Source of the DNA: Rhynochetos jubatus
Lineage: Eukaryota > Chordata > Aves > Eurypygiformes > Rhynochetidae
Direction: 5' to 3'
DNA length: 64,000 nucleotides
Assembly: GCA_027574665.1 (NCBI GenBank)
Contig: CM050665.1
Span: forward strand, 1,674,001-1,738,000
The notes beneath the pieces are model-generated. The model did not search any database and was not told the origin of the DNA. It worked only from the letters and a program-made list of their open reading frames with translations. This document shows, piece by piece, positions 12,001 to 32,715 of the stretch (position 1 is the stretch's first letter; every line of letters begins with the position of its first letter). Position numbers and translations under genes: made by a program.

Positions 12001-15000
12001 CAGTGAACAGAGTAGGTGAAGAGCAACTGGTTCTCTTTGGAAGGATCGATCTCCTGCGGGGCAGAGCCCGTAGCTTCAGGCAGGGTGCACATACTCTTCT
12101 CATCAGCCTTCAAGTCTGCAAGGAAAGACATGGCAGGGGCTAGGTCAGCCCCTCCCCGCAGGTACCCCCTCTCCCACCCACCATCCCGGCCCAGGGACCC
12201 AAGCAGGGGAAGCTCATTCCTTCCTCCCCTGCTTCGCAGCGTGGGAAGCCATTCTCCCCACAAGAAGCAGAGCACCGTAACAAACTTTAAGGACAGCTAT
12301 GAGTGGGGCTTTCCCTCACTGGCTGCGAAGGCTCTGAGCCATGAACAAACCCTCCATTCCGCAGGATATGCCGAGAAACAAGAGCGCCCCCGGCAGAGCC
12401 TGCTGCTGCCAGGGAGTTGCAGGGGATGATACACACGATGAGCAACTTCCCTCCAGGACACCCGTCTCGGGGTGCGCTCACTGAGGCAGGAGCTTCGCCC
12501 AACCAGTGCTTCTAACATTCAATCCCCCTGGAACAGTTGCAAACACCCTCGGGTCTCTGGACGAGCACGTAACGTCCCAGTGGGAGAGCTGGGCCACAGT
12601 AAGAGCTAGATGGCACCGTGCAAAAGCCCCAGACTCCAATCTTTCCATAGAAATTAATCTTCCAGGGGTTGCATCTTCCATTTTTGCTACTTCCTTAATA
12701 ACACAGGGGTTTGTTGTTTCTGTAATTCAGACTCCCTCATTTCTGTGCCCTGCCACCCCACCGGAAGCACCAACCGGCACCCCGATACATCGGTGGCGTC
12801 CAGCTCTTGGCCCTGCAAGAGACCCCTCCCCTTCGCTCCCCTCCCCAGGGGCCTCTCACCTTCCAGTTTAATACTCTGGGGAATCACTTCAAAGCGCACA
12901 ACCCTGTAGGTGGGCTCCTGGTTCTCTTCCACATCCTCTCTGTGGTAGTAAAGGATGAAGGAGAGGTGGTTGTGCAGGTAGAACTGAAACAGATTGACAT
13001 CAAACACCAAGTTAGCGCCCCCAGGGAGGGACAGGCGACGTTGAGAAGCAACAAGTGCAGAAAGCAGCGTCGGTGCACAAAACTAGAGACTCCAACTGCT
13101 CCCAGACGCTCTGTGCTACGGAGCAAGAGCCGGCGAACACTTCCCAAGGCTGAAAGAACCAAAGGAGAGAACAGAGATGTGGAGAAGGTAACGCCTCAAC
13201 CACTCCGAGCGTCAGGGACAAGGCTTCCGTCTGGTTCTGGCCTGGAAAATACCACGGTGGCTCACACGTGCATTCGTTCTGCCGAGGGAAACCACTGCCC
13301 GAGTCTGCCCAACGCTACAGACAAGCTCGGGCTCCTGCCTCTCGCACCAGTACCCAGCACCCATCCCCTTCATCCAGTAAGAGACCCCTCTCTCGTATTC
13401 CCACTCCTTATAGCACCTCTCGGCTGCGTTCCCGATTCCAGTACTCCGGTAGCGTTGCAACACCCCGATCTCCTCCAGGCACCCCTCAGACAGCATCTGC
13501 GTCCCCCACCTTGTTACTGTCCATGAACCCCAGCCGGTATCCATGCTCGAACTGCACATCCTTCTCCTTCTTCTTCTCCTCTTCCTCACGATTAGAATAA
13601 AACTCCAGCCGCGTTGCCACAGGGAGGTTATCCGCAATGCTGAAAACACACGTTTGGGATCAAGTTCGTCCGCAGCACAGAGCCCCCCCTGGACACGACG
13701 CCCGGCTCCAGAGGACTCACAGGTGGACGTAGTAATCCTCCCTGATGCGCTCGGCGATCAGCTTGCTCTGCTCCACCGTCAGAGCGACGGGCTTGTTGGG
13801 GACGTTGCACAGCACTTCACATTTCTTCTCCACGTTCATGGAGACCTGGAAGGGCGTATTTACAATTCGGTCCCCCCGAAGAACCTCACCTGGAAAACAG
13901 GAAAGTAGAGGGCAGGGTTGAAGGCAGCCGGTGATCCTGCCACGGCAGCGCACGGCACGGCTGGAACGACGACAGCGCGTCGCCGCGGATGCCGGGGTAA
14001 GGCTGCAGGACCATTTCGCTACTTTGGGAAGCACGGAGCGCTGTTCACGGGGCGGGTTACGGGCAAAGCGTTTCCTCCTTCCAACACGCGGACACCCTCG
14101 TTTGCAAACAGCCGGGCCGAGGACGCAGGCTCTCCGCAACCCGTGTACGCGGCGACATCTGCAACTGCCTTTACCCCTGCGACCGTAGGCTCCCGCGGCT
14201 CAGCGGGTACGTACCCAGGTTCTCGGCCTTGTACGTTATCTTGGTGGGCTGGCAGAAGGGCAGCGAGTAGTACTCGTATGGCAGCTGGGTCCGCGAGCTG
14301 GTGAGCTTCACGGCCTGTGGGGAGAAGAGCGGGATTATCCCCGTGGAAGAACCCGGATAGTTTCTGTCCTCATAGTACCAGCCAGAAGCTGCAGCTTAGT
14401 GCAAGGCACCTCCATTAAATAAAAATAAGAGGCATATTCCTGGGAGAGCTCCAGCTTTCTTCCCTTCGGCACAATTCCTACGTAGTACGTTCCCTACGCT
14501 GTGATTTAGTAGCGATTCATTCACAGGGAAACGCTTGAAGAAAGAAGCGTGGAGGATTGGTTTCACAAATTTATGACTCAGCGGGGACCTAAGAAACAAC
14601 ACAGAGCTCAAAAGAGATTAAAGAGTCACGTTTCATACAAGACTGCAGTTATATCCTCAAAAAAACTCCCCGTCCCACCAGGCCTGGCCGCCTGGCCTCT
14701 GGTGATAGGAAGAATGCAGCAATTTTTGTCTGAAAGGCATCAGATTGGGAAGACAGGGGATGGTGACAGGCCCCAAACGTTTCTGGAGAGTTCCCAGGAA
14801 TCACATGGCACAAGTGCAGCGACATCCCACGGCAGCCAAGGCCGCAGTTGCTCCGAAAACTGGGAGTGTCTTGTCACACAGCCCAGCTCATTTACTGGAC
14901 GAGCTGGCAAACACGCTGGCTTGCCTGCTCACTTGAGGAAGCATTTGGCTCAGGAAATCCCTTTGAGAACCCCCATTCCAATCCCCCCCTTCTCCTGGGA

Positions 15001-18000
15001 AGCCGACTGTAGCCACAGGCGAGTCTCATTCGCTTAAAATAGCCTACCCCTGGCAGCCTGTGGCCAGGAGCAAATCCTGTGGTGCTTCATGCAGGAGCGG
15101 CCCCAGCATCCCCAGGGGCGCTGGATTTTGCTGAGACAGAGGCCACAGCTTTAGAAAAATAAATGAAATGGGCTCTAAATTGCTGATGCCTGGAAACGAA
15201 GCCCGGGTTCCTCCCGTCCGGGCGAAGCAGATCCATCGCTCGCTACCAGCACCGCCGCGTGGCTCTTGGCAAGCCAGGGGATTCAGCTCCGCGTCGCTCG
15301 AGGCCTCGGAAACGGCTCGTCACGTCAGCGTGACACCGGAGACGGAGCTCTGGTTAAACTCACTGCAAAGCTACCGCGAGGGAGAGGCTCTTTTCCCCAC
15401 ACACAGCACCATCCCGAGGGCTTTGGTAGATGTCAGAAGCAAGAAAGAGGAATCACGGTTGGAACCGGAGGGTGAGCGGCCGACAGCGACCGCTTGTGGG
15501 CCGCATCCCCAGCACGGACGTTGTGAAAAAGAGCCAACACCCCAGATTTCAGTACCAGAATCCCCACGTTTGGCTTTCTAGTCCCACTGCTCCGATATAA
15601 AAACCCCCCGAACAGACCGACAGCTCCAAGTTCAGCTGACCTTTATTTCCACAGGATCATTGCGGTGGAAGTTGATCGGAGCCACTCCAGGCACGTAGAA
15701 AGCGGCTGTACCACGCAGCAACAACAGCACGACCAGCGCGTGTCGTAGCCTTCCCTGCAGGGAGGAGAAGCATTAATACAACGGAAACGGGGGAACAACG
15801 GGAGAGACGGGCAACACCCCCGCAAGCGTTGGGCCCAGCCATCAGGCGGTTAGACACAAATTAACGTTGGAAAAGCTGTTCCTGAACTGGGTGTGTGACT
15901 CTCATCCGGTCGCTTTCCGCTGTGTGTGTGTGTCTGGCTGCATCTGCCGCCAGGAAAGCAGCAGCTCTGCTCAGCCACCGAGAGAACGCACGTATCCCTC
16001 ATCCAGCCTTCACCCCGCTGTTCTCCTCCCAGCCATCCACCGTCCCTGTTAGAAGATTCCATGGGTTACTGGAGAAGAGGGCTGTGGCACTGCATTTCCG
16101 TCAGGATTTACCCTCGAGCCGTTCCGGGGTGACGCTCCCGCGCCGCTACCTGCAGCGGAGCAGTCTGCGCCGGGTGAGGTCTGACACAAACTACCACCCG
16201 CTGGCTGCACCCAGTGGGACGGTCACATCGCCGCTGCCCTGCTCCTCCTCACCCTCCGGTACCTAAGGCAGCTGGAGCAGGCGGAAAGCCTCGCGTGGGA
16301 AGCACTGGACAGAACCGCCGCGGCCCTGCTCTGCCTTCAGACAACGTGGCCCTTGGCTTCCGCGCTTCCCTGAATCCTGCCTTCCCCGAGCTCGCACGAG
16401 CGCGCCGCGACTCTCCGGCCGAGGAGGAAGGGGTCTCCCGGGGAGGTGAAGCGCGGGAAGGGAACGGCGCTCTGGTCCTACACCGCGCTCCGCAGCGACC
16501 TGTCGCAATTATCTCGCTGCGTTTGTCACCCGAGTGCCAGGCGCACGCAGCGCCCCAGCCCCGCCGCTGCCGCCCTCGCCTGGATGAGGGCAGCGCTTCA
16601 GGAGGCGCTCGGGAGACACGCCGGCACGCGGAAGGTGGGGTGTGCCATGGCACCTGTGGCAGAAACCGGGCTCTTGGCGGATGACGATGACTCAGGCGGC
16701 ACCAGGCAACAGAAAAGACAAGAGGGAGACTGTGGAAAGCCTTGCCAGGAAACCCTGGGCAGCAAGGAACGGGAATGCTGCTACACGACAGGGCTTCGGA
16801 ATCAAAGCTCGAAGGAAATGCCCAGTGCAGGCTCCTAACCCAGCAGCTCATGCCCAGCAACGCACGTGCAGGCTGACACCAGGGGCCTGTCTTACCAGGA
16901 TCATAGAATCACAGGATGGTTTGGGTGGGAAGGGACCGCAAAGACCCCCCAGCCCCACCCCTGCCACGGGCAGAGATACCTTCCATAGCCCAGGTTGCTC
17001 CCAGCCTCATCCAGCCTGGCCTTGGGCACTCCCAGGGATGGGGCACCCACAGCTTCTCTGGGAACCTGTCCCAGTGCCCCCCACCCTCTGCGGGAAGAAT
17101 TCCTTCCTGATGGCCCATCTCCATCTCCCTCTTTCCATTTAAACCTGTCATCCCTTGTCCTGTCACTCCCTTCCCTTGGGAAGAGCCCCCCCAGCTTTCC
17201 TGTACCCCCCCAGGCCCTGGAAGGGGCTCTGAGGTCTCCCCGGAGCCTTCCCTTCTCCAGGCTGAACCCCCCAACTCCCCCAGCCTGGCCCCATGGCAGA
17301 GGGGCTCCAGCCCTCGCAGCACCTCCGTGGCCTCCTCTGGCCCCGCTCCAATTGACCGATACCCTTCTGACGCTGGGGGCCCAGCACTGGAGGCAGAACT
17401 GCAGGATCTTTGCTTTTGTCCTGCCAGATGTGCTTCACCTTCCCCAGCTGAAGGCAGCAGCTTAGCAACGACAACACGGACCCGGGCCAGAACATCTGCA
17501 CCGTCTTTGGGAGATGCCTCAAGGTAAGGTACCTCCTACGCAGGGCCAGGAGGGAGCTCTGCTTTGGCCCCATCACGGAGCCCCGGCCAGGGCCCCGCCC
17601 TCGCGGCACGTACCAGTTATTTACCTTTCGAAACGCGTGCACGCACGCACAAAACAACCCGGGCAGATCCGTGTCGGAGGCGGCAGGAATTGCACAAGGA
17701 AGCGACAAGCAGCACGACGCCAGATCGAGGAAAACCCAGCCGCACGCAGACGGACGGAGCCGCGGTGTTTTGCTGCGCGTGCACGTGCAGAGGCTCTGCA
17801 AGAGCCCCCTCCCTAGGCGAACGGGACCTGAACGAGCGGGATAACTGCAGAAGCACGGTCAGCCCCTCCGGCCCCCGGCCCCCAGCGCCCGGGGAGAAGC
17901 ACGACTCAGGCTGAAGTGACCCAGCCGACGGGACGCAAACCTTCCTCCCCCCAGCACAGATGTTAAAAACCCGTTCCCAATGTCACCCTGTCCCTTCAGG

Positions 18001-20667
18001 ACCTCGACGGGAGCCACGCTGAGGTGCTTCTCTCGCACCAGCGGAAAGCGGCGCGGGGAAACCACGGCCGAGCACGCCAGCACAGCGACACAAACCCCCC
18101 GCCTGAGCAGCGGCCGCTCTCCCCGTGGCCACGTCCTCGGCACAGCCGTCCCGCAGGCAGCAGCAACTCTCGCAGAGCCTGCGGGATCTGCCCTGACAAT
18201 CTGTTCCTGTAATTCGGTTTAGAATAAAGCTCCTGATGCCAGAATAAATGAACTCGACCCTTCCTCGAGCCATTCCAACGGCACTTCCAGTCCTGGTCAC
18301 ACACAAACCCTCTCTGAGAAGGTACCTCTTGGATAATTATCCCTGGATTTGATACCTGCAGACAGTCCCAGGACAGTTTCTGAGATTTATCTCATTCAGA
18401 ATTCCACAAATTCACAAAAGCTTTCCCAAAGACGCTGCCAAACCAGAGGAATCGTTTAGCTAAACCCCTGCCTGACGAGACCCGGCAGCGTGCGTTTGCG
18501 CCGTCACCACGCGCACGTGCGCGCTGCCCTTCGGCTTGTGATCCCTAAACCAAACAAACGTCGGAGTTCAGACTCCGGCAGCGGTAAAGGGAAGCGGGAA
18601 ACAGCAGCCGACAAGGAGCTTTCCCCTGTGACACTGCCAACGCGCTCCAAGGGAACCCAGAGGGCCCACGGCCGGGCCATCGCGGCCAGGACGTCCCTGC
18701 CCGGGTCGCTGCCAGGCGTTTTCTACAGACTGACCACTCAAAGAACCCCTCGAGCAGCAGTTTCAAGCACTCTGTGAGCGCTTTAACAGCGCTGGTGCTG
18801 CATCAGGACTGGCGGAGGTCTTGGAGTTTCACAATCCACGCGTGAACCTGGGAACCCTCCACAGTGTGTGCTCAAAGGGAGGAAAAGAAAGCAGGAAGCG
18901 ACGACGACGGATGTTACAATGAGACATGGATATCGTCCCCTTTCTTCCCCACAGGGAAGGGTAAGAGGACATCCAATGGCTGTAATCAGGAGCTTTTAAC
19001 TCTCAAACGGATTCGAAGACAAACAGGGAGAGCACAACCTATGCAGAGCCACTTCCCAGCCGGATTCACAAACCTGACATCCCGCTCCACTTCCCAAAGC
19101 TCTTTAATACAGTGTCAGAAGGGGAGGAAAGACACAACCCACTCTTTTGTGGGAGGAAAAAGAACCCACAAGCAACAAACGGAAGCTCTCTCCACCCCGT
19201 AACATTTACTCTACCCTCAGGCACGTTAACAGGATGCGCGCAGCGCCAAGGGCACCTACCCTTCACCCCCTCCGAGGTGCCAGCCTGACACTCCCCCCTT
19301 TCCGAGCGCTGCGTGACAAGTGTGTGGACACGCTCATCTTTCTCACATCCCTGCCCGGCTCACCCTTGGGCCCGGAGGAGTCGCCGAAAGCCCTTCGGAA
19401 GGAGAAAAGCGCCGCATTCACATGGATTTCAGAGAGTTCCTTTGACAGCCGGAGAGCTGGTAGCAGTCTTCCTTGCCTTTCATAAGAGAGAAGGCTGCAA
19501 GGAAATTCCCAGTAGCAGCGTCTTCAGCTCTCGGAGCCAGCTCAGCCACTCCCTCCTCCCTGCCTGGGTGAAAGCCAGTGGAGCACGAAGATGCTTAAAG
19601 CAAAATAAATTAAAACCTCCGCTCTTCCACTCTCCCTTCCAGCTTCTGCCAATCTTTCCACCACATGAGTCAGCCCACATCCCCCACCCCGGCCAACAGC
19701 GACCTTTGCATCCGCGCACACAACTCAGTCACGCAGCTGCTCTCCCAGCGCATCGCCAAGGAAACACCATCCCGCGAACGCAAGGAGGAAAAACCCGGTT
19801 TTCTACTGCAAGACTCCAGGCAGGTCACTGACGTCTCGGCAGCTCATTTTCTCCTCCGTGAGGTGACAGCGACGCTCGCCTGCCCCAGCCGATTCCCACC
19901 AGAAACACCTGCAGCTCTCCAAGGATTCGGGGAATGGCTCACCAACAGCGAGGTAAAGCGGCTGCTCGCCCCCCGAGCCAGCAATCGCCGCCCAGCGCTT
20001 GTGAGAACCACACACCACCCAACGGCCTCGCTCCTTGCCATAAGCACCGGTTCAGGCCGACGCGTCCCTCCGAGACAACCGCCCGGGGAAGCCAAGGCCG
20101 GTGCCCCCTACAGCCGGGCGCCCGGGGCCTCCGCTTCCGCCGCGGCAGAGCGCCCGGCCCCGCGTCCCTCCTGCCCAGCCAGCGCCCCGAGTCCTGGCAA
20201 CTGCAGCCGCTTCTGCTGCCGGCGGCAGGGACCGGCTCCGCGCCGCCGGGCCCGCGGGCACCACGCTGGGCACCGCGCTCTGCCCCGCCCCGCTCGCCCC
20301 CGCGCCGGCACCGCCAGCCGCCGCCCGGGCCGCGGGGACACGCGGGACGGCCGCAAGGCCCCAGGCGGAACCGGGGAGCCTTCCCGGGCCCGGGGTCGGC
20401 GCGGGCCGCGGGGAAAGAGCGAGGGGAGCCGGCGGGGCTGCGGGCCGAGCGCCGCGTCCCTCCCCGCGCGGTGCAGGCCCGACCCGGAGCCCCCTCGCAG
20501 CGCCCCGCGCCGGGGCCGCCTCGGGGCCGCCCCCGGGCCGCGCCACCCGCCCGCGCCACCCGGGCCCGGCCGAGGCCGAGGGGGAGGCGGGCGGGACGCG
20601 GGGTCGCACCGGGGCCGGGCCGGGCCGCTCGGGCCGCCGCACTCACCATCGCCGCCGACGCCGCCAT
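6024..20667 (-). CDS. TM9SF4: TM9SF4, transmembrane 9 superfamily member 4 (nonaspanin)
   Basis: Eighteen coding exons in transcript order: 20647-20667, 15641-15754, 14215-14314, 13721-13889, 13510-13639, 12860-12983, 11997-12115, 11771-11882, 11236-11306, 10660-10792, 10059-10140, 9886-9961, 8829-8912, 8484-8659, 7751-7814, 7069-7188, 6471-6560, 6024-6173. They total 1935 bp (644 residues plus stop; human protein about 642). Exon 1 encodes only MAASAAM. Exon 2 completes a signal peptide ending before [13 protein letters not shown] luminal domain follows to about residue 275, then TM1 (around [15 protein letters not shown]), a cytosolic loop with [18 protein letters not shown], and eight further hydrophobic spans. 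The C-terminus is KIYAAVKID; the final KID fits the KxD/E COPI-binding Golgi-retention motif of this family. Known roles of the family are sorting of glycine-rich transmembrane proteins, V-ATPase assembly and phagocytosis. All introns have GT/AG ends and the frame is intact. Confidence 0.97.
7910..8300. repeat. GC-rich minisatellite in a TM9SF4 intron
   Basis: Degenerate tandem repeat of roughly 27-30 bp built on 'cagggctccggattacagg' and 'agcacgggagcac', with more than ten copies between the coding exons 7751-7814 and 8484-8659. Higher-order blocks repeat, for example the 'gcatggccttccgggctcc' variant appears twice about 120 bp apart. It ends in runs of C. It is not coding. Confidence 0.85.
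9121..9838. repeat. 54-bp tandem repeat (minisatellite), about 13 copies
   Basis: Consecutive 54-bp units with the core 'gccgcccacgacccacgcgg' followed by 'ctcagcccgacgccgcggc'; core copies start 54 bp apart (for example 9151 and 9205). It lies in the TM9SF4 intron between exons 8829-8912 and 9886-9961. Because 54 is 18 codons and the unit has few stops, long false open frames run through it on both strands. Units are contiguous with no unique spacers. Confidence 0.93.
15755..20646 (-). other. TM9SF4: TM9SF4 intron 1 (4.9 kb)
   Basis: Longest TM9SF4 intron, separating the 7-codon first exon from the signal-peptide exon. It holds one CR1 copy (about 16.9-17.4 kb), a short GT run near 15,920, and the inner part of the promoter CpG island from about 20,050. 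I see no other gene, RNA or repeat in it. Confidence 0.85.
16903..17430 (-). mobile_element. CR1 LINE, 5'-truncated, minus orientation
   Basis: The plus strand starts with 'ggatcatagaatcacaggat' and 'ggtttgggtgggaagggacc', the reverse complement of the avian CR1 3' tail. Blocks typical of the CR1 3' region follow: 'ccagcctggccttgggcact', 'ggggcacccacagcttctct', 'aattccttcctgatggccca', and 'ctgggggcccagcactggag'. About 530 bp remain, with the 5' end missing. No intact reverse-transcriptase frame is present. It sits in TM9SF4 intron 1 and is moderately diverged. Confidence 0.93.
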
Positions 20668-21100
20668 CTTGGATCCACGTGTCGGGGCGGACGTCAGCGG
20701 AAGCGGCGCGCGGTTGGCTGCGGGGCTTATCGCCATGGCGACGGCGGCCTCGGCGGGCCGGGGCTGGGCCGGGGGCCGAGTTCTGTGTTACCGGTGCGGG
20801 CGGCGCCAGGGTCGGGCCGAGCCCAGCGCAGCGCTGCTGCCGGGCGGGGCGGGCTGGGGGCCGCCTCTCTGCTCCCCAACGTGTCTCTGGCCTCGCGGAG
20901 CCGACTGGGAAGGGGGCGACCCGCGCCGCCATCTTTGCTGAGGGCAGCGGCCTTCGCGCGGAGGCCGGGCACGACGCCGCGGGCGCCGTGTTTAGTGCGG
21001 GCGGCGTGGCAGCGGGGCTGAGAGGCCCGGCACGGCCCGGCCCGGTCTCTCCGGTCCAACCCCCGCGGTCCACGGGCCCGTCTAGGCCTGCTCCGAGGGG
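20050..21100. promoter_or_regulatory. TM9SF4: CpG island promoter of TM9SF4
   Basis: Dense CpG and GC-rich DNA around the first TM9SF4 exon. The start codon (20665-20667) sits inside a YY1-type element, AAGATGGCGGC read on the minus strand (20660-20672). A second AAGATGGCGGC copy, also on the minus strand, lies upstream at 20925-20936. A CRE-like TGACGTC is at 20690-20697. Such YY1 sites over the start codon are common in housekeeping promoters. The transcription start is inferred to lie within about 300 bp above 20667. Confidence 0.7.
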
Positions 21101-21192
21101 CGCTGCGGGCCCCCAGCCTCACCCCATCCGCCTCCCGCCATGCCCGGGCTGGGGAAGGTGAGGAAAGGCCGAAGGCGAGAGGCCTGTCAAGG

Positions 21193-21198
21193 CTTTAT
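21193..21198 (-). terminator. HCK: HCK polyadenylation signal (AATAAA)
   Basis: AATAAA on the minus strand in 'catcaataaagccttgac', about 1.08 kb downstream of the HCK stop. It sets the predicted HCK 3' end near 21,175, only about 0.5 kb before the TM9SF4 start codon, so the two genes are nearly contiguous. Confidence 0.7.
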
Positions 21199-22277
21199 TG
21201 ATGGCACGAAGCTTCCAAAGCCGGTGCGAAGCACAGAGACGGCGGCGCGCGCCTCCGCACGGGGCAAACAGCCACAGCCCCCGCAGCTCCCTGCTGGGGG
21301 ATGTACAGGGCCGGCTTCAAAACCCCACCACTTGCTCCTTTTCCCCCAAAACAACCCACCGAATGCTGGAAACAAACACCAGCGTCAAGGGGTGGGCAAG
21401 GCCGGGCTCGCTGCCGACACCGGATGTGCCGCCGTCGGTGTTAAATCACACCCGCGGGCAGGGCAGCGGGGCTTCACCACCACGGAGGGGGCTGCGTGCG
21501 CCCGCGCGGCCGCCCCGGCTCGACACGATCCTCCTAAGGCAGGCCGGGGGGATCCGTCCAGGAACGGCCTCGGGAAGCACCACCTACACCTGCCCGTTCC
21601 GGCAGCGCACACCACCCGCCTCGCGGAGGGGGCACGGTGGAAAATCCTGAGGATGGCAACCCGGGAGCGCCGGGTTTCTGTGACCCCGGACACCGACCGC
21701 CCAGGATCCCGCGTCCAGGCCGAGCTGCCGTGCTGCGTCGCAGCGTGCCCGGGGTGGGAATCCGCTGGGATTTCCCTGACACTCAGGGACCGTAACGGCA
21801 CCTCGACGAGGCCAGTGCTGCTAAAGCACCCACTTCTGCAAAACAGCGTGATAAGATCTCAGAAGTATTTAAAAAACAGATAATTCTCTGAGGGGGGGAG
21901 GTTCCTTTACAGCTGAAACAACCAGCCCCGTCCCTGCTCGCCTGGCGCTGCCGGTGTGGGCAACCACCGTCCAGCGCTTCCCGGAGCAGCTGCCTCGCGG
22001 TGCTCGGCTCCGTGTGAAAGGCACAAGGTGTGGCCCCGCATCGCTTCTCCCTCCGTCCGGCAGCCCCGGGGGGCTGGCCTGAGCGTGGCTCCCTCCTGGC
22101 CCCCGCTTCCAGCCCAGCCACACCAGGAAGACTCCAGATCCCGGGCCAGGCGAGCAGGGGAAGGCGTGCGCAGGCAGATCACGAGTGGGACAGGGAGGAG
22201 CAGGCTGCGGGCGCTCGCTGCCACTCACACGGCAGGTGGAGCGCGGGCTCTCCGCTGCCTTCACCAGGCTTCCTGCG

Positions 22278-29933
<7,656 letters not shown>

Positions 29934-31551
29934 CCTGCAGCCCAGGGGGGGAAGTGAAGCCGTTGCAACAGAGGTGAAAACCCCGTTCCAGCCCCTCTCC
30001 CAGCGGGCACGGCCCCGGCACACGGCACAGGGCCACGATGCCCACCCGACTGCGCTGCCATGGGCGGAGAGGGCTCCGTTCCCCCGGCAGAGCTGAGGTG
30101 GGGGCACCCAGCAAGGTGCACGGTGGTGTGCCAGGGAGCAAAGGGGATCTCCCACTGCGGGGAAAGGTGAAGTCACAAGAGGCAGATTTTGGGCAGGTTC
30201 ACGGCCCTTCCCCAAAAAAGCTTTTCCCAGATGGGGGTGCAGGCACTGGGCATCGTGGCGGGAGATCTGGGCATCAGTATCTTCTGCAAAGCAGAACCCT
30301 CGTCATGGAGGGGCTTCCCTGCAGCTCTGGGCCCCCACCCAGCCCCGCTGCTGCTTGTGGCCCCCGTCCCTTGGCATGGCCGTGCCCCCTGCACTGCCGC
30401 ACCCCCCCCCCCGCCTGCTCTCTGCCCAAGTGGAGCTGTGGGGAAGGCAAGTGCTCGACTTTCTCCAGCTCCCCAAGACACATCAGCAGGAAAATGAGCT
30501 GCAAGCAGGGGAAACCCCCTGCAAAGGCACTTCCCTTGTCCGGGGGGACCTTGGTGCAGAGAAAGGAGAAGGTGCCGGTGGTGATAGCGAAGGAGGAAGC
30601 TCAGGGCTGAGCGAGGACATGCGATGTGCACAGCACCACTGGCCTCACTGGGGGGGCAGCCAGTCACCAGAGTATTGCCCGTCTCCCATGGCCCTCAAGG
30701 GACATTGCTGTCACCTTCCAGCCCCCCATGGCCACTCTTCATCCTTCCCAGTGTGCCAAAGCCTCAGATGGCCCTGTGCCTCGGGGCAGAGCAGGAGCAG
30801 CAGTGGCAGCCCCAGGCAGCACATCCCCCTTGCCAGGCATGCCTTGGGCTCAGGATCGGGACCGGCTGCTGGCAAAGCTCAGCACTGGATCCCTACTGGC
30901 AAACCCACTCAGCTCTGGCCCGAAACGCAGCCACAGCCTGTGTCAGCACCACGGCGGTATTTGCTGTGCCCGTCCCACAGCAGGTCGCAGCGTTCGGCCC
31001 TACAAAGCACAAACACCCCTGGGGTGTCCAAGCATCCTGCAGCCACCCAGCCCCATGCCACACGCAGGGACAGGTGGCCGTGGCTTTCCCACCGGCTCCT
31101 GCGGCACCGGGAGCACCGGTGGGAGCAGCCGATCCTGGCGTGTTCCACCCGAGAGCCGTGCCCCACAGCCCACGTGGCTGTCCCAGCCGTGGGACCAGGT
31201 GGGATGTGGGGAACCCATCGCTCCGAGAGCGCAGCCGCCCCCGGCCCCGTGTCCTCGCCGGCGGGGCAGGCGGTGGAGGGTCCCCAACAGCCCCTGCAAG
31301 GCCACCGGCAGGAATCCCCTCCCCGGGACTGTACGGTGCCTGCCCGCGACACCCCGCCATCGCCTGCCCCCGGGCACTCAGGGGCCGCCGGGGCCGGCAC
31401 GGAGCAGCACCAAGGCGGCGGCGACTGTCCCGGGGCAGGGGCCGATCGACCGGGCTGCCCGGGACGGGCAACGGGGCTCCCCGCGCCCGGCCCCGCCGCC
31501 CTCGGGGCTCCACGCACGGCACGGCACGGCACGGCTCGGCTCGGGTCTCAC

Positions 31552-31700
31552 CTCCGCCGCCGTCCCGGGGCACGTCCCGGTCCCGGTTCCCGTCCTGGCA
31601 CCGGGGATGCTGCCGCCGCCGCTGCGCTCCGCCCGGCCGCGCGCCCGCCGTCCTGCCCCGGTAAGGCCCCGCCCCGGTACGGCACCGCCCCAGTACGGTG
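31552..31700 (-). promoter_or_regulatory. HCK: Candidate HCK non-coding first exon and CpG island
   Basis: The HCK start codon lies just inside an exon with an acceptor at 29935-29936, so an upstream untranslated exon is needed. A GGAG|GTGAGACC donor on the minus strand falls at about 31551 inside a CpG island (about 31.2-32.3 kb), a sensible place for exon 1 and the promoter. Exon length and transcription start are guesses. I did not find a coding extension equivalent to the human p61 form. Confidence 0.35.
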
Positions 31701-32690
31701 TGGCCACGCCCTCCGGTGTCCGCCTGCGGCCGCGGGACCCCCAGGCTCCGCCGGTGCTGCCCGACGGGGCGGTCGCGGTCGGTATCTCCTTGTACCGGCC
31801 TCGGAGGTCCCAAACCGGGATGGGAGCGGGGACCCCCATCACGCACCGAACGGGACTCCCCCGGTCCAGGCGGGAACCCCGGGGACCGAAGGCAGCGGAA
31901 CCGGCTTCCAGGGGCGCCCGGCCCCGCGGGGACGCCGCTGCCGTCGGGGTCACTTTGATGTCCTTCCCATGGGTGCCAGAGCCCTTCGCCCGCGGCCCCC
32001 GGGGGGATTTGGGGCTCAGCACCCCAGGGCGGCCCCGGGGCTATTTCCCCACCCGGCGAGGGGCCGTGGGGGGCCGTGGGGGCCGCGGGGCGAGCGCAGG
32101 CTGCCCACGGGGCGAGGCTGTTCTGTGCCCGGGGCTGTCGCTCGGCGGCGGGGGGGCTGCAGGAAGCCGAGTCCGGGGCCAGGAACTTCCTCCTGCGAAA
32201 CACCCGCAGCCGTCGCGGGGCATCACTCCCGGGAACGGGGGACGCGGCCCCCAGGCCCCAGCCCTGCCCTGGCACCAGGGAGCTTGGCAGTGGGACGGGG
32301 GGGCCCTGCTCAGGGCAGCCCCAGAGCTGTGGGGGCTCTTGGGGTGCTTTCCTGGCAGGAGCAGCCTTCCCTGACGCTCCCCCCGTGCTGGAAGGCGAAC
32401 GCTTTACCGGGGTGCGCCCAGTGCAGGCAGCTGTGGCCATCAGCCCCCCCTCCGAGCACGCCCTCGCTGGCCCCCCACGTTGCTCTGAGCTCCCTGGGGT
32501 CCCACACTGTCAGGAGGGGCCCACGGGGCCAGGGAGCTCCCCAACTCCGGAGCGACCTGCATGTGGACAGGGTGCCCAGCCCAGCAGTGGCACGGTGCCT
32601 GCCAGGGCTGCGAGCAGCCCCGCTGCCCCAGCTGGCCCCCTGCCCCAGCAGCTCCCCCCGGCCCCGACACGGCCTTTCCCCGGGGAAGAA
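31700..32690. other. Short HCK-CCM2L intergenic interval
   Basis: About 1 kb of GC-rich DNA between the presumed HCK first exon and the predicted CCM2L 3' end. It contains part of the HCK CpG island. Long open frames here are products of base composition; no gene, RNA or repeat family is recognised. Confidence 0.6.
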
Positions 32691-32715
32691 CCTGCTCCAC
32701 TCCCAGCCCTGGCAT

